Of a DNA stretch of 35,116 nucleotides, positions 1 through 9,100 are shown piece by piece (the first letter of the stretch is position 1; every line of letters starts with the position of its first letter). The DNA is taken from positions 1 through 35,116 of the forward strand of contig JACCXJ010000107.1 of the NCBI GenBank assembly GCA_013697045.1. Reading direction: 5' to 3'. The notes under the pieces are model-generated. The model did no database searches, was not told where the DNA came from, and saw nothing but the letters and a program-made list of their open reading frames with translations. A program made the translations under genes and the position numbers. This DNA is from Gammaproteobacteria bacterium. GTDB lineage: Bacteria; Pseudomonadota; Gammaproteobacteria; JACCXJ01.

Positions 1-143
1 TGACAAGTGGCAAGGTCTGTCCCATGCGTAAAATGAAAAACCACGGCTTTGCTTTTCAATGTGTTAGGCACGCCGAGCACGTGAAATCGACGGTTTGGAA
101 GGGCCAGTTGCGAAAGTTGGGCTAACAACCCAGGAGGTGTGTC

Positions 144-659
144 ATGTCCGCTCTCTGTCTGTCGTCCTCTCGCTCTTTCGTAACGCCCGCGCGAGGCCCG
201 GGGGTGTGCCGCTCGCGGCCCCGTGGTGGCGCCGGGTGGTGGGTCTGGCGCTGTTCGCCGGTGCGTGCCGGTGGCGCGTGCGGGCCTCGGCTCGCTCGTT
301 CTCCGGCGCCGTCCTCGTGGCTGGGTTCTCGTCGTGGGCCTCGGCGTTGGCCTTTGCCGGGGCCTGGGCGGGGTGGTGCGGCTGCGCGGTGGCGGTGCGC
401 TCGCGGCGCTCGGGCGGTGCGCCGGTTTTCGCAGTGTCCGTCCCCGTCTCTTGGCCTGGCCTGGGCCGCCCGGGCGCGGGATCCGGCGCTGGCGGGTCGG
501 GTGGCTCGGTGGTGTGGGTGCGCGGGTAGTGGGCGCGCTCCCTGCCCGTTATGGGCTAATTCATACCTGATAGGAGATACAGCTATGCGTAGGATTTACC
601 AGTTTGACGATCTGAACTCAGGCATGTCGCGGACGTGCGACTGGACCCGCGAACACTAA
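144..659 (+). CDS. Open frame through adenine-depleted tract, doubtful protein
   Basis: An ATG at 144 follows a near-perfect Shine-Dalgarno (AGGAGG, six bases upstream), which is the main reason to list this frame. The predicted 171 residues are dominated by Arg, Gly, Ala, Pro, Trp and Ser and match no family I recognise. The DNA from 195 to 432 has no A on this strand, so no stop codon (TAA, TAG, TGA) can occur in any forward frame, and two other forward frames are also open here (95-529 and 223-570). The open frame is therefore weak evidence for a protein. The last 24 codons coincide with the small ORF at 585. Either a short peptide is started at 144, or the tract is an RNA or structural element. 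Confidence 0.25.
   Translation: MSALCLSSSRSFVTPARGPGVCRSRPRGGAGWWVWRCSPVRAGGACGPRLARSPAPSSWLGSRRGPRRWPLPGPGRGGAAARWRCARGARAVRRFSQCPSPSLGLAWAARARDPALAGRVARWCGCAGSGRAPCPLWANSYLIGDTAMRRIYQFDDLNSGMSRTCDWTREH
145..550 (+). other. Adenine-depleted tract (A-free from 195 to 432)
   Basis: On the + strand, adenine occurs only at 182, 183, 194, 433, 481 and 527 between 145 and 550, and is completely absent for the 238 bases 195-432. T remains common (39 of the 180 bases 241-420), so this is not simply high GC but loss of one base on one strand. A forward transcript would lack A and a reverse transcript would lack U. I see no tandem repeat that would explain it. The tract lies just upstream of phage-type recombination genes. 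Confidence 0.9.
585..659 (+). CDS. Small ORF, 24 aa, unknown
   Basis: A 24-codon frame begins at ATG 585, with GGAG about nine bases upstream in a TAGGAGA context like that preceding the ATPase gene at 784. The peptide (MRRIYQ...DWTREH) is mixed in composition, unlike the Arg/Gly-rich frames just upstream, which argues for real coding. It is followed by a strong hairpin at 712-742. It may be a phage-type small protein or a leader peptide. I know no family for it. Confidence 0.35.
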   Translation: MRRIYQFDDLNSGMSRTCDWTREH

Positions 660-711
660 ACCGCTACGAGGAGAGCACAGACCAGCGACTCAGCGCGGTG
701 CAGTAAGGCCA

Positions 712-742
712 GAGGGCACGGGGATGGTAGCCCCGTGCCCTC
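712..742 (+). terminator. Perfect 12-bp GC hairpin, terminator-like
   Basis: GAGGGCACGGGG (712-723) and CCCCGTGCCCTC (731-742) form a perfect 12-bp stem around a 7-base loop, followed by CTTTCC rather than a real T run. It sits between the small ORF at 585 and the ATPase gene at 784. It could be a weak terminator, a transcript stabiliser or a processing site. Two similar hairpins separate the next genes. Confidence 0.55.
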
Positions 743-783
743 CTTTCCAGTCAATGCGTAGACCAACTAGGAGACTCAATATC

Positions 784-1725
784 ATGTCATTCAGGAAAGC
801 AGAACGCAAGAAAGCGAAACTACGACTGGCCCTCTGCGGCCCAGCCGGCAGCGGCAAGACCTACAGCGCGCTACTCATCGCCCAGGGCCTCGCGCTCCCA
901 TGTGATCACCAAGGGGGCCGGATCGCGCTACTCGATACCGAGCGGGGCAGCGGCGAGCTCTATTCGGATCTGACCCCCTACGACGTCGCCACTCTCACCC
1001 CACCATTTAGCCCTGAACGTTACATCGAACTCATCGAGGGGGCGGGTGCGGCCGGCTATCAGGTGCTCATCATCGATTCGTTATCCCACGCATGGGAGGG
1101 CGAGGGCGGTTGCCTGGAGCTGCACGACAGGGCGACCGCAGCATCGAGGAGCGGCAACAGCTATACGGCCTGGCGCGAGGTGACCCCCCAGCACAACGCG
1201 CTTGTAGAGGCGATGTTACAGAGCCCCTGCCACGTCATCGCGACCATGCGCAGCAAGACAGCCTATGAATTGTCGGACGATGGCAACGGGAAGAAGAAGC
1301 CGATCAAGGTCGGACTTGCGCCAGTGCAGCGCCCAGGCATGGAGTACGAATTTACAGTGGTCCTGGATCTCTCGGTCGAGCGCCACATAGCCACGGCCAC
1401 GAAGGACAGGACCAGCTTATTCGACGGCCAGCACTTCATCCCGGCACCGGCAACGGGCGAGGCCCTGCAAGCATGGCTGGAGTCCGGCACCGATCCCATC
1501 GAGGCGAGCCGCAATCTCCTCGCGACGCTCACCGCTCAGGTGGACCGGATCGAGGCCGTCCCGCACCTCGAGGACTGGTGGAGGGCGCACCGGGCCGAGA
1601 TGCTCATACCCGAGGACCTGGAGGCACTCAAGGGCCGATGCGCCGCGCGCAAGGCGGCGATCCTGGAGGCCCTGCGGGAGGCCCAACCGAGGCTAGGCAA
1701 CGGGCGAGCTCGGGCGGCGGCCTAG
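784..1725 (+). CDS. Phage-type AAA ATPase (Sak4/AAA_24-like recombinase)
   Basis: The 313-residue product has a Walker A motif GPAGSGKT at residues 19-26 and a Walker B-like LIIDS around residues 95-99, on a RecA-like fold. It resembles the phage nucleotide-binding AAA proteins (Sak4-like single-strand annealing or recombination ATPases). The start at 784 is preferred over the upstream ATG at 724 because it has TAGGAGAC about seven bases upstream, and because 724 lies in the loop of the 712-742 hairpin. The C-terminal ~90 residues are charged and helical. The next gene encodes a Gp157-like protein, a common neighbour in phage recombination modules. The role (homologous recombination of phage or element DNA) is inferred from family and context. 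The specific Sak4 assignment is less certain than the P-loop ATPase assignment. Confidence 0.8.
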   Translation: MSFRKAERKKAKLRLALCGPAGSGKTYSALLIAQGLALPCDHQGGRIALLDTERGSGELYSDLTPYDVATLTPPFSPERYIELIEGAGAAGYQVLIIDSLSHAWEGEGGCLELHDRATAASRSGNSYTAWREVTPQHNALVEAMLQSPCHVIATMRSKTAYELSDDGNGKKKPIKVGLAPVQRPGMEYEFTVVLDLSVERHIATATKDRTSLFDGQHFIPAPATGEALQAWLESGTDPIEASRNLLATLTAQVDRIEAVPHLEDWWRAHRAEMLIPEDLEALKGRCAARKAAILEALREAQPRLGNGRARAAA

Positions 1726-1734
1726 GTCGACCAC

Positions 1735-1760
1735 GGGCGGCCTGGGCAACCGGGCCGCCC
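1735..1760 (+). other. 11-bp hairpin with GCAA tetraloop
   Basis: GGGCGGCCTGG (1735-1745) pairs with CCGGGCCGCCC (1750-1760), with one T-G pair, around a GCAA (GNRA) tetraloop. It lies in the gap between the ATPase stop and the Shine-Dalgarno of the Gp157-like gene and has no T run. It is more likely an RNA stability or processing element than a terminator, because it would otherwise block the downstream gene. Confidence 0.6.
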
Positions 1761-1778
1761 CCTTCAAGGAGAAGACAC

Positions 1779-2279
1779 ATGAGCACACTACGACTCTACG
1801 AAATCGCGGATACCTACCTGCGCGCCCTCGAGGACCTGGCCGACATTGAGGACTTGCCAGAGCAGGCGATCGCGGACACGCTGGAGGGCTTGCAGGGCGA
1901 GTTCGAGGAGAAGGCCATCAGCACCGGGGCATACGTCCGCAACCTGGAGGCCGAGGCCTCCGCCATCGAGGAGGCGCGCAAAGGGATGGAGCGGCGGCAG
2001 CGCTCGCTAACGCGGCATGCCGAGCGGCTACGCGAGTACATCAAGACCCACATGGAGCGTACCGGGCTGCCAAAGCTCAAGAACCACTACCTGACGCTGC
2101 GCGTCCAAAACAACCCGCCCAGCGTGGTGGGCGAGGACGAGGATGCTATCCCCGCCGAGTACAAGCGCAGCGAGACAGTGACCACGCTACTGCGCGCCGA
2201 GATCGGCTCGGCACTGAAAGCGGGCCACGAGGTGCCGGGATCGCATCTGCAGCGGAGCACCCGGCTGGTGATTCAGTAG
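1779..2279 (+). CDS. Gp157-like phage protein
   Basis: The 166-residue protein is rich in Glu, Arg and Ala, with a long coiled-coil-like stretch at about residues 40-95 (ERRQRSLTRHAERLREYIK). A conserved C-terminal block follows, containing LPKLK, LRVQNNPPSV and IPAEYK. This is the pattern of the siphovirus Gp157 family (PF05565), whose molecular role is not well settled although a link to phage resistance has been proposed. The start at 1779 has AAGGAGAA upstream. The same frame extends upstream to 1473, but that part is a shadow of the ATPase gene. It is co-directional with the ATPase and probably co-transcribed. Confidence 0.82.
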   Translation: MSTLRLYEIADTYLRALEDLADIEDLPEQAIADTLEGLQGEFEEKAISTGAYVRNLEAEASAIEEARKGMERRQRSLTRHAERLREYIKTHMERTGLPKLKNHYLTLRVQNNPPSVVGEDEDAIPAEYKRSETVTTLLRAEIGSALKAGHEVPGSHLQRSTRLVIQ

Positions 2280-2363
2280 GAGGGAGATCTCATCGGGTTG
2301 ATCCAGAACAGAGCCGCGCGCGGGCTAGATTGATGACGGCTTAGTCAGAGCCACAAATAGATA

Positions 2364-2394
2364 GGGCCGCCGGATGGATCAGATCCGGCGGCCC
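2364..2394 (+). terminator. Perfect 12-bp hairpin after Gp157-like gene
   Basis: GGGCCGCCGGAT (2364-2375) and ATCCGGCGGCCC (2383-2394) form a perfect stem around a 7-base loop, the same geometry as the hairpin at 712-742. No T run follows. It lies 85 bases after the stop of the Gp157-like gene and probably marks the end of the phage-type transcript. Confidence 0.6.
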
Positions 2395-3225
2395 TGGATG
2401 TTACGGGTGTAACAATCTGGGGGCCGTCCGGGTGTGCGGGTTGTTGTTTGCACGCACACAGTAGCGCGGGCTGTGAGGTTCTTGGGACTCAGGTGTTGCA
2501 CGCGCACTGCCTCGGCCAGGGATGGGTAGTCGCTTTAGTCCCTCGCCGGGGATACCTGGATAGGAGACGATGGAGCTGCTCAGCGAGATCCCACGAAGCT
2601 GGTCCTCTCGAAGGCCATCGTCCGCGAGCGCAAGGTCGATCGCCGAGGGCAGAGGGTTCCTCGAGATGGGCAAGGCGGAGCACGTAACCGGTGAGTCAGG
2701 GTTAGAGCTGCGCCAGGGCCACCCCCGGACCGGAACGCCAGCGGTGACGTGTCGGCTCAGTGATGACGGCAGGGTTCGCACCCGCGAACCCCCTCGCGAA
2801 CCAGGCTCCTCGCGCACCCGGCTCGCACCGCGCCCGGGAGGCCCGGGTCCACCCGTTCGCCTTCGCGCGCTTGCGGATCGCGGTATCGCTCAGTCGTGCT
2901 GGCGCCGATCCAGGTCCGGTCGATCGCCAGACAAAGGCTCCCCCCAAAGGCACCGCATCGGTGCACGGTGTCAGACCGCCTTCGAGGCGTGGGGCATCCT
3001 CGCGCGCACGCGCGCGAGGGGTGCGAACTTGCGCTAAATAGGCCACACTTCCCGACGGAAGCCAGCCCAAACCGCCTATTCCCGCCCTCGTACGGGTCGC
3101 CCCATTTCCCCTAGACCCTCCAGGGAAGCATCATCGGTTGCCAAAGCGCATTGAATGCCCTATCCTCCATTGGGACAGCACGACAAGGCGCTTTTGTTCA
3201 TACCGATAAAACAGGAGAATTTCCG
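2395..3225. other. Gene-poor stretch with palindrome, no supported gene
   Basis: Several overlapping frames are open on both strands, but their predicted proteins are Arg/Pro/Ser-rich and resemble no family. One + frame from ATG 2570 has a GGAG upstream in a TAGGAGAC context like the neighbouring phage genes, so a small gene there cannot be excluded. A hairpin GGGTTCGC-ACCC-GCGAACCC lies at 2772-2791. The rest shows nothing I can name. Confidence 0.5.
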
Positions 3226-3501
3226 ATGGCGCAATGCTAAGTCTGCGGTAATGAATACGACAAGACCTTTGAGGTTCGGGTAGGGGGCCAGTCCCATATC
3301 TTTGACAGCTTTGAATGCGCGATTCATGCGCTGGCACCTCTATGCGTTCATTGTGGTTGCAGGATCATTGGCCACGGGGTGGAAGTGGAGGATAGGTTTT
3401 ACTGCTGCGCCCATTGTGCGCATGGGGCGGGGCTTAGCAAAGTCCAGGATTATTTAGCCGGGCGATCGCCGGAGATAGAGTGTCGCTCGTCGCCTGAGTG
3501 A
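3226..3501 (+). pseudogene. Zinc-ribbon small protein broken by TAA at codon 5
   Basis: From ATG 3226, preceded by ACAGGAG, the frame reads MAQC, then TAA at 3238-3240, then VCGNEYDKTFEV onward to a stop at 3499. The reconstructed ~91-residue protein has paired cysteines: C4/C7, C31, C40-x2-C43-x-C45 and C60-C61-x2-C64. It strongly resembles a widespread small cysteine-rich family that usually begins MA-x-CEVCGN-[DE]-YDK. A single G-to-T change (GAA to TAA) at codon 5 would explain the break. No good internal start restores the first CxxC pair. Function is unknown; metal binding is likely from the cysteines. It may be a true pseudogene or a sequencing error. Confidence 0.75.
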
Positions 3502-3737
3502 CCCGCGCCTTATCGCACGCACGGGCCGCAGCCCCCGCGGTGAAGGCCAGCTCGCCCACCGCCCTCGGCCCTGCCGGTGCGAAACGCCGGGCGTGCGCTG
3601 GTGGTCCGGCGGGACAATGCGCGGAGGCGGCCCGTGCCGCCGAGCCACATGTCCTCCGTGGCCCCCCAGAAGCCGTGGCTCGCGACTACTTCCTCAGCGT
3701 CGGTGGGTGATGCTCTGGGGTGCGCTAACGCCCGTGA
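3502..3737. other. Gap between broken zinc-ribbon gene and hydrolase
   Basis: Several short frames are open on both strands, but none has a convincing start or recognisable protein. No hairpin or promoter stands out. Confidence 0.4.
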
Positions 3738-4565
3738 TCAAGTCGCCGACCTTAAAAAAGCAATCACCGCCGAATCAAACTCACGCTTATTTTCTTCATA
3801 GAGACCGTGTCCTCCATTTTCAATCAAACGAAGAGTGGCGCTAGGAATAAGCTCTGCCAACTCGCGGAAAAACAATTCCGGAATCAAGGCATCTTTCTTT
3901 CCTCCTATGATCAGTGCAGGTGCCTGAATATCACGCAGCCGCTCTCTCGCATCATGCTGAATGCAAGCTTCCATCGATACAATATAATCATTGGGCATTC
4001 CGGGACGGCGAATGAGCACCGGCATTGCGTGATGCCACAGGACACGGTGAAATCCAGTAAAAGTCACATCCACCGACTCCGCGTATAGCTCGTTCCATTT
4101 TTCCTGACGGGCAAGAAAGATCCAATGGCGGGCGAGTCCGATCGTCTTCGGCACTCCCCGCGAAGAGCCGAGGGAAAGAATAAGGCCGCGGATGAGATGA
4201 GGGAAATCAGCTGCTAGATACTGAGCGATCAGAGACCCCAGCGAGAGTCCCAGGACATGGACGGGCCCACCGATTGCTTCAATGGCGGCCGCGCAATCCC
4301 GAGCCATATCTTGTGTCGTGTGTCCCGTCGGCAGTCCTCGCTGCCGGCTGATGAGGCAAACATCGAAATGACGGGCGTACTGACGGTAATACCAAGAGAT
4401 GTATTGCGGCATTGTTGAGGCAATGGGAAGAAAGGCATCACTGATCCCTGGAAAGATGACTAACTTTTGCGGGCCTTTGCCAAATCGTACGAAGGGAAGC
4501 CCTTTCGCTAACTGCCCGCTTTCAAATTTCTGCACCCTCTTGGAGAGCTGGATGGGGTTAAACAT
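3738..4565 (-). CDS. Alpha/beta hydrolase
   Basis: The 275-residue protein has the alpha/beta hydrolase fold pattern. The nucleophile elbow is GLSLGS with Ser108, the likely acid is Asp225 (GGKKDALIP) and the likely base is His253 (NGGHGLYEEN). The N-terminal region carries the oxyanion-type strand LVIFPGISDAF. There is no signal peptide, so it is probably cytoplasmic. The substrate cannot be told; general esterase or lipase-like activity is plausible. It stands alone on the minus strand. Its base composition is less GC-rich than the surrounding genes (for example 3760-3960), which suggests transfer. Confidence 0.85.
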   Translation of the reverse strand: MFNPIQLSKRVQKFESGQLAKGLPFVRFGKGPQKLVIFPGISDAFLPIASTMPQYISWYYRQYARHFDVCLISRQRGLPTGHTTQDMARDCAAAIEAIGGPVHVLGLSLGSLIAQYLAADFPHLIRGLILSLGSSRGVPKTIGLARHWIFLARQEKWNELYAESVDVTFTGFHRVLWHHAMPVLIRRPGMPNDYIVSMEACIQHDARERLRDIQAPALIIGGKKDALIPELFFRELAELIPSATLRLIENGGHGLYEENKREFDSAVIAFLRSAT

Positions 4566-4666
4566 TCAGGACTTACGCAATGTCCGGCAGATGCGACGAT
4601 GACCCACTAAGGTCTGAACATGCCGATAACCATGACGGCAGTTATAACGATGAAATGCTTGTTCAA

Positions 4667-5032
4667 TCATTTCACCGACAGCGCATTGTCTACGGCAATA
4701 ACGCCGTCTACGCGCTCGGCGATATCTTGCGCTCTCTGTTTTTTGTCGACACTATCGACAGATCCGGTCAGCTGCACCCCGCCTATAAAGGTCTCCACGC
4801 CGATCGCTAGGGCAGCCGTGCCTGGGTCTTGCAACAGCGCCGCTTTGACCTTTGTCGTTATCACCGTATCGTCGGTAAGCTCCCCGACAGCCTCGTTGGC
4901 CTCGCGCATCTCCGCGGTAGCCTCGCCCGATGCTTGAACTGGCTGCTCCGCGGCCGTGCCTGCCGAAGCATCCTGTGCCGACAATGCAACTAGGATTGTG
5001 ACCGCGCAAGCGGCCGTGAGAGCTTTTTTCAT
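4667..5032 (-). CDS. Secreted BON-domain protein
   Basis: The 121-residue protein starts at ATG 5032, with a GGAG about seven bases upstream. It has a typical signal peptide (MKK, hydrophobic TAACAVTILVAL, then DASA) cleaved near residue 24. A linker rich in Ala and Glu follows, then one BON domain at about residues 52-121 (DDTVITTKVKAALL ... VDSVDKKQRAQDIAERVDGV). BON domains in periplasmic proteins such as OsmY bind membrane lipids or surfaces and are often osmotically induced. The frame stays open upstream to 5359, but those residues are not typical and precede the signal peptide. Periplasmic stress or envelope function is inferred. Confidence 0.88.
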   Translation of the reverse strand: MKKALTAACAVTILVALSAQDASAGTAAEQPVQASGEATAEMREANEAVGELTDDTVITTKVKAALLQDPGTAALAIGVETFIGGVQLTGSVDSVDKKQRAQDIAERVDGVIAVDNALSVK

Positions 5033-6156
5033 GTGTAATCTCCATATCAAACCAATTGTTTCCCTTCCAGCAGCGGGTCCAGCAGCGGGCAGACGACACC
5101 TCGATCCCGACGCCGGCAATCTTGCCGAGAAATGACCACCATCCGTGGAAGCGCGCAAAAGTATACTCCGGCTCTGTGATGAAGTCAACAGTGCTCGGTG
5201 GACCATCCCGGCCCGCGGCAGTTCGGCGAGGTCCGAGTCGAGGTGCAGCGCTCGATCGTCGAACCCTACGATCGGAGCAAGACCGATCCTGAGGGGGGAG
5301 ATCACCGAGTCGATTGAGCGCCTGGCGACGGCACGCCAGCCCAGAGTCGCCATACTCAAGGTTTCGCGCTCCGGTCGATCACAGGGGAGCGCGCGGCATT
5401 AGTGGCGCTCATCATGGGCAGCCTCGCGATTGAAGAAGTCCGAAGCGCCGGGAGCCGAACCGCGCATCCTCGGTCCCGATAAGATGCCAACCGGCGCGAA
5501 GAGGAGATCCAATGCGTTGAGCGCGCCCGGAGACGGAGGCGCATACGGCGGTATCCGCAGTCTTGACGTCGGTCTTGACCGGCTCGTCGGTCGTGATGAA
5601 TCCGTCGTGCCCCTCGCCTGAGAATGAGGTTTTCATGTGTGCGTCACGACAATTTCCGCTTCCTGCTTGTTGCCTATGTAGCACTTGCTGGCCGTGCCCT
5701 CGGGTATGCCTTCATCTTGGGCGACGTGGTGGAAGGGCGCCGAGTGGCTATAGGGAGTCAGCTTAACGTGCCAGCTAGGTTGCCAGCCCTAGCCCGGGGG
5801 CCAGAGAGCCGCCTATCTCTGCGCCCTTCCTTTTGAGAGATTACCCAGCCGGGGCCGTCAGGTATATCCTCCCAAATGGGGGGGTGTGACTCACCTGCGG
5901 CGTCGCTCCGCACCCTCTCGCGCGACCCCGCGCAATCGCTCCAAAACAAACAGAACGGCTGGACCCCGGAACTCGGCCGCAGTGCACAACCGGGTGCGCG
6001 AGAGGCTGGTGCGCGGGCGGTTCGCAGCTGCGAACTTTTTGGAATCGTGGGGGGCACGCCTCTGGGAACACCTAACGGAAAGAAGATGCGCGGGTTGCAC
6101 TCACAGTATGCTCTCTGAGGGGCTAACGGCCAGCGGTTGAGCGGCTGCGTTCTTCG
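5033..6156. other. Gene-poor stretch between BON gene and dnaE2
   Basis: Short frames occur on both strands (for example - strand 5412-5684, + strand 5624-5836) but none has both a convincing start and a recognisable protein. A perfect 16-base palindrome lies at 6020-6035, followed by five T. I see no rRNA, tRNA or IS remnant that I can name. Confidence 0.5.
6020..6040 (+). terminator. Palindrome GTTCGCAGCTGCGAAC plus T run
   Basis: The 16-base sequence at 6020-6035 is its own reverse complement and is directly followed by TTTTT (6036-6040). As RNA it would form a 6-bp stem with an AGCT loop, a weak terminator for + strand transcription. It could equally be a protein-binding site. Similar GTTCGC...GCGAAC palindromes occur at 2772 and 12249. 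Confidence 0.4.
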
Positions 6157-9100
6157 TCAATGGAAATCTCTGGACTGCGTGGCCAGACGGCCGAGAAGTC
6201 GCGTATGGTCCTCGAGTGTGCGGGCCAGCACGTGAACGACTCGGCCTTCGCGTTGCACCTCGCCGATGACTCCCAGTAAGCGTGAGCCGAGAAGCTCTTT
6301 ACGTTGCTGCTCGACCAGGCTGCTCCACACGATGAGGTTGACATAGCCGGTCTCGTCTTCGAGGGTGACGAACACGACACCGGTCGCGGTGCCGGGACGC
6401 TGTCGCATAATCACCAGACCCGCCGTGCGCACCGAATCGCCATGGGAGAGTCGTTGCACCTCCGCCGCCGTTTCAAACCCCAGGCGGTCGAATCTCGGCC
6501 GCAGCAGTGCCAGCGGGTGTCGTCTCAGGGTCAGGCCGAGGCTCCCGTAATCGGCCACGATCGCCTGGCCCTCGGTGGGGGGCCGTAGCAGAGGCTCCGC
6601 CTCAACGATGCGGGGGTCGATGAATAGCGGTGTCGGCGTCTCGATGCCGAGCATGGTCCACCGTGCGTGGTGCCGGTGGCCGGCGAGGCTCCTAAGCGCA
6701 TCGGCGGCCGCGAGCGCTTCCAGGTCTTTGCGATTGAGCCGAGCGCGCCGGGTGAGGTCGTGGATGTCGGTGAACGGTGCAGAGAACCGAGCCTCGACGA
6801 GCCGCTCGGCGGCGACCCGCGAGAGGCCCTTGACCATGCGGAGCCCGAGGCGCACGGCGATCTGCCCCTCAGCGGTCGGCTCCAGCGCGGCGTCCCAAGC
6901 GCTCACAGCGACATCGACGGGACGCACCTCCACCCCATGCCGCCGCGCGTCCTGCACAAGCTGGGCGGGGGCATAGAAGCCCAGGGGCTGGCTGTTGAGG
7001 AGCGCCGCGGTGAAGGCGGCTGGCTCGTGGCACTTGAGCCACGCGGACACATAGACCAGAAAGGCAAAGCTCGCGGCGTGGCTCTCCGGGAAGCCATATT
7101 CCCCGAAGCCCTCGATCTGTTTGTAGATCTGGTGCGCGAAGCGCTCCGAGTAGCCGCGCGCGCGCATGCCCTCCACGAGCCTTTGGTGGAATCGGTGGAT
7201 ACCGCCGCCCCGTTTCCAGGTGGCCATGGAGCGCCGTAGCTGGTCGGCCTCGCCGGGACCGAAACCGGCAGCCACCATCGCCAGCTTGATGACCTGTTCC
7301 TGGAAGAGCGGTACCCCCAAGGTGCGCCCGAGCACCCCCCGTACCTCCTCGCTCGGATAGCTCACCGGCTCGAGCCCGTGCCGCCGCCGCAGGTAGGGGT
7401 GCACCATCTCGCCCTGTATGGGGCCCGGCCGAATGATCGCGACCTCGATCACCAGATCGTAGTAACAGGCGGGCTTGAGCCTCGGCAGCATGGCCATCTG
7501 CGCACGCGACTCGATCTGAAACACCCCCATCGTGTCAGCCTCCTGGATCATCGCATAGGTTGCTGGGTCCTCGGACGGCACCGTGGCCAGCGTGAGCTTA
7601 TTGCCCGTGAAACCTTCGATGAGGTCGAAGGCGCGGTGAATGGCGGAGAGCATCCCCAGGCCCAGGCAATCGATCTTGAGGAGCCCGAGCGCATCGAGAT
7701 CGTCCTTGTCCCACTGGATCACCGTGCGCGCCGGCATGGCGGCGTTCTCGATGGGGACCAGATGGGCCAGGGGACCGCGGGAGATGATCATCCCACCGAC
7801 ATGCTGCGAAAGGTGGCGCGGGAAACCCACGAGCTGGGCGACCAGGCCCCTCAGCCGCGCGAGCAGGGGATTATCGGGATCGAGACTGACCTCGCGCAGG
7901 CGCTCCGCCGCGGGCCTTTTCCCGTCCCACCAGTAGATGTTCTTCGCGAGGCGATCGATTTGGTCGAGGCCCATCCCGAGCGCCTTACCGACATCGCGGA
8001 TCGCGCTCTTCGCCCGGTAGGTGATCACGGTGGCGGCGAGTGCGGCGCGCTCGCGCCCATACTTCTCGTAGAGGTACTGGATCACCTCCTCGCGCCGCTC
8101 ATGCTCGAAGTCGACATCGATGTCGGGTGGCTCGTGGCGCTCCTTCGAGACGAAGCGTTCGAAGAGCATCTCCATGCGGGAGGGATCCACCTCGGTGATC
8201 CCGAGGCAATAGCAGACCGCCGAGTTGGCGGCGCTGCCCCGCCCCTGGCAGAGGATCCCGCGGCGACGCGCAAACGCGACGAGATCGTGGACGGTCAGAA
8301 AATAGGCCTCGTAGCCGAGCTCGGCGATGAGTGCAAGCTCGTGCTCGATCTGAGGCCGGACCTTGGCCGGCACGCCCTGGGGCCAGCGTTGTTGTGCACC
8401 CCGCTCGGTCAGTCTGCGCAGATGAGCACTCGCGGTTTCGCCGGTGGGCACGAGATCCTCGGGATATTCGTAGCGGAGCTCGTCCAGGGAAAACCTGCAA
8501 CGCCCGGCGATGCGCAGGGTCTCGGCGAGCCACTCCGGTGCATAGAGACCCTTCAGGACCTCGCGGCGCCGCAAACAGCGCTCGCCGTTCGGATAGAGGT
8601 CATAGCCCGCCGCCGCGACCGTGGTCTTGAGCCGGATCGCCGTGAGGGTATCTTGCAAGGCCTGGCGCTCACGCGCGTGCATGTGCACGTCCCCCGCGGC
8701 GACCAGTGGCACGGTGGTATCGCGGCTCAGGGCCGAGAGGGTTTCGAGGCGCTTGTGATCGTCGCCATCGCGCAGCCGCTCCACCGTGATCCAGAGCCGA
8801 TCGGGGAAAAGCGGGCGAAGCCAGGCGATCTCGGCTTCGAGTTGCGGAAGGTCGTCTACCGGCAGCTCGGGCGCGGGTATCAAAAGGGCGAGACAGTGTT
8901 CGAGACCCGCGCTCAGATCCGCACGTTCCAGCCGGTAGCTACCCTTGGTCGCCCGCCGCCGTGCTCGGGTGATGAGGGCCGAGAGATGGCCGTAGCCCTC
9001 GCGATCAATGGCGAGGAAGACCACTCGTGGCCCGTCGACTAGCTTCACCTCGGTGCCCACCACGAGCTTGAGCCCACACGCCTTGGCCGCGGTATGCGCC

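Noticed and set aside
195-432. A complete diversity-generating retroelement
   Set aside because: No reverse transcriptase gene, accessory gene or A-containing template copy is seen in the window; only base composition hints at adenine-targeted change.
3454-3710. Short frames on both strands between the zinc-ribbon remnant and the hydrolase
   Set aside because: They are Arg/Ala/Pro-rich without a start site or family resemblance.
4667-5359. A 230-residue version of the BON protein starting at 5359
   Set aside because: The internal ATG at 5032 has a good Shine-Dalgarno and begins a textbook signal peptide; the upstream residues would bury it.
5412-5684. A 90-codon minus frame (internal start MKTSFSGEGHDGF)
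   Set aside because: Codon use and peptide composition are not convincing, there is no good Shine-Dalgarno, and I recognise no family.
7378-9042. A 554-codon open frame on the + strand inside dnaE2
   Set aside because: It is antisense to a clear DnaE2 reading frame, and its composition (His, Gly, Arg, Asp-rich without domains) is the usual shadow of GC-rich coding DNA.
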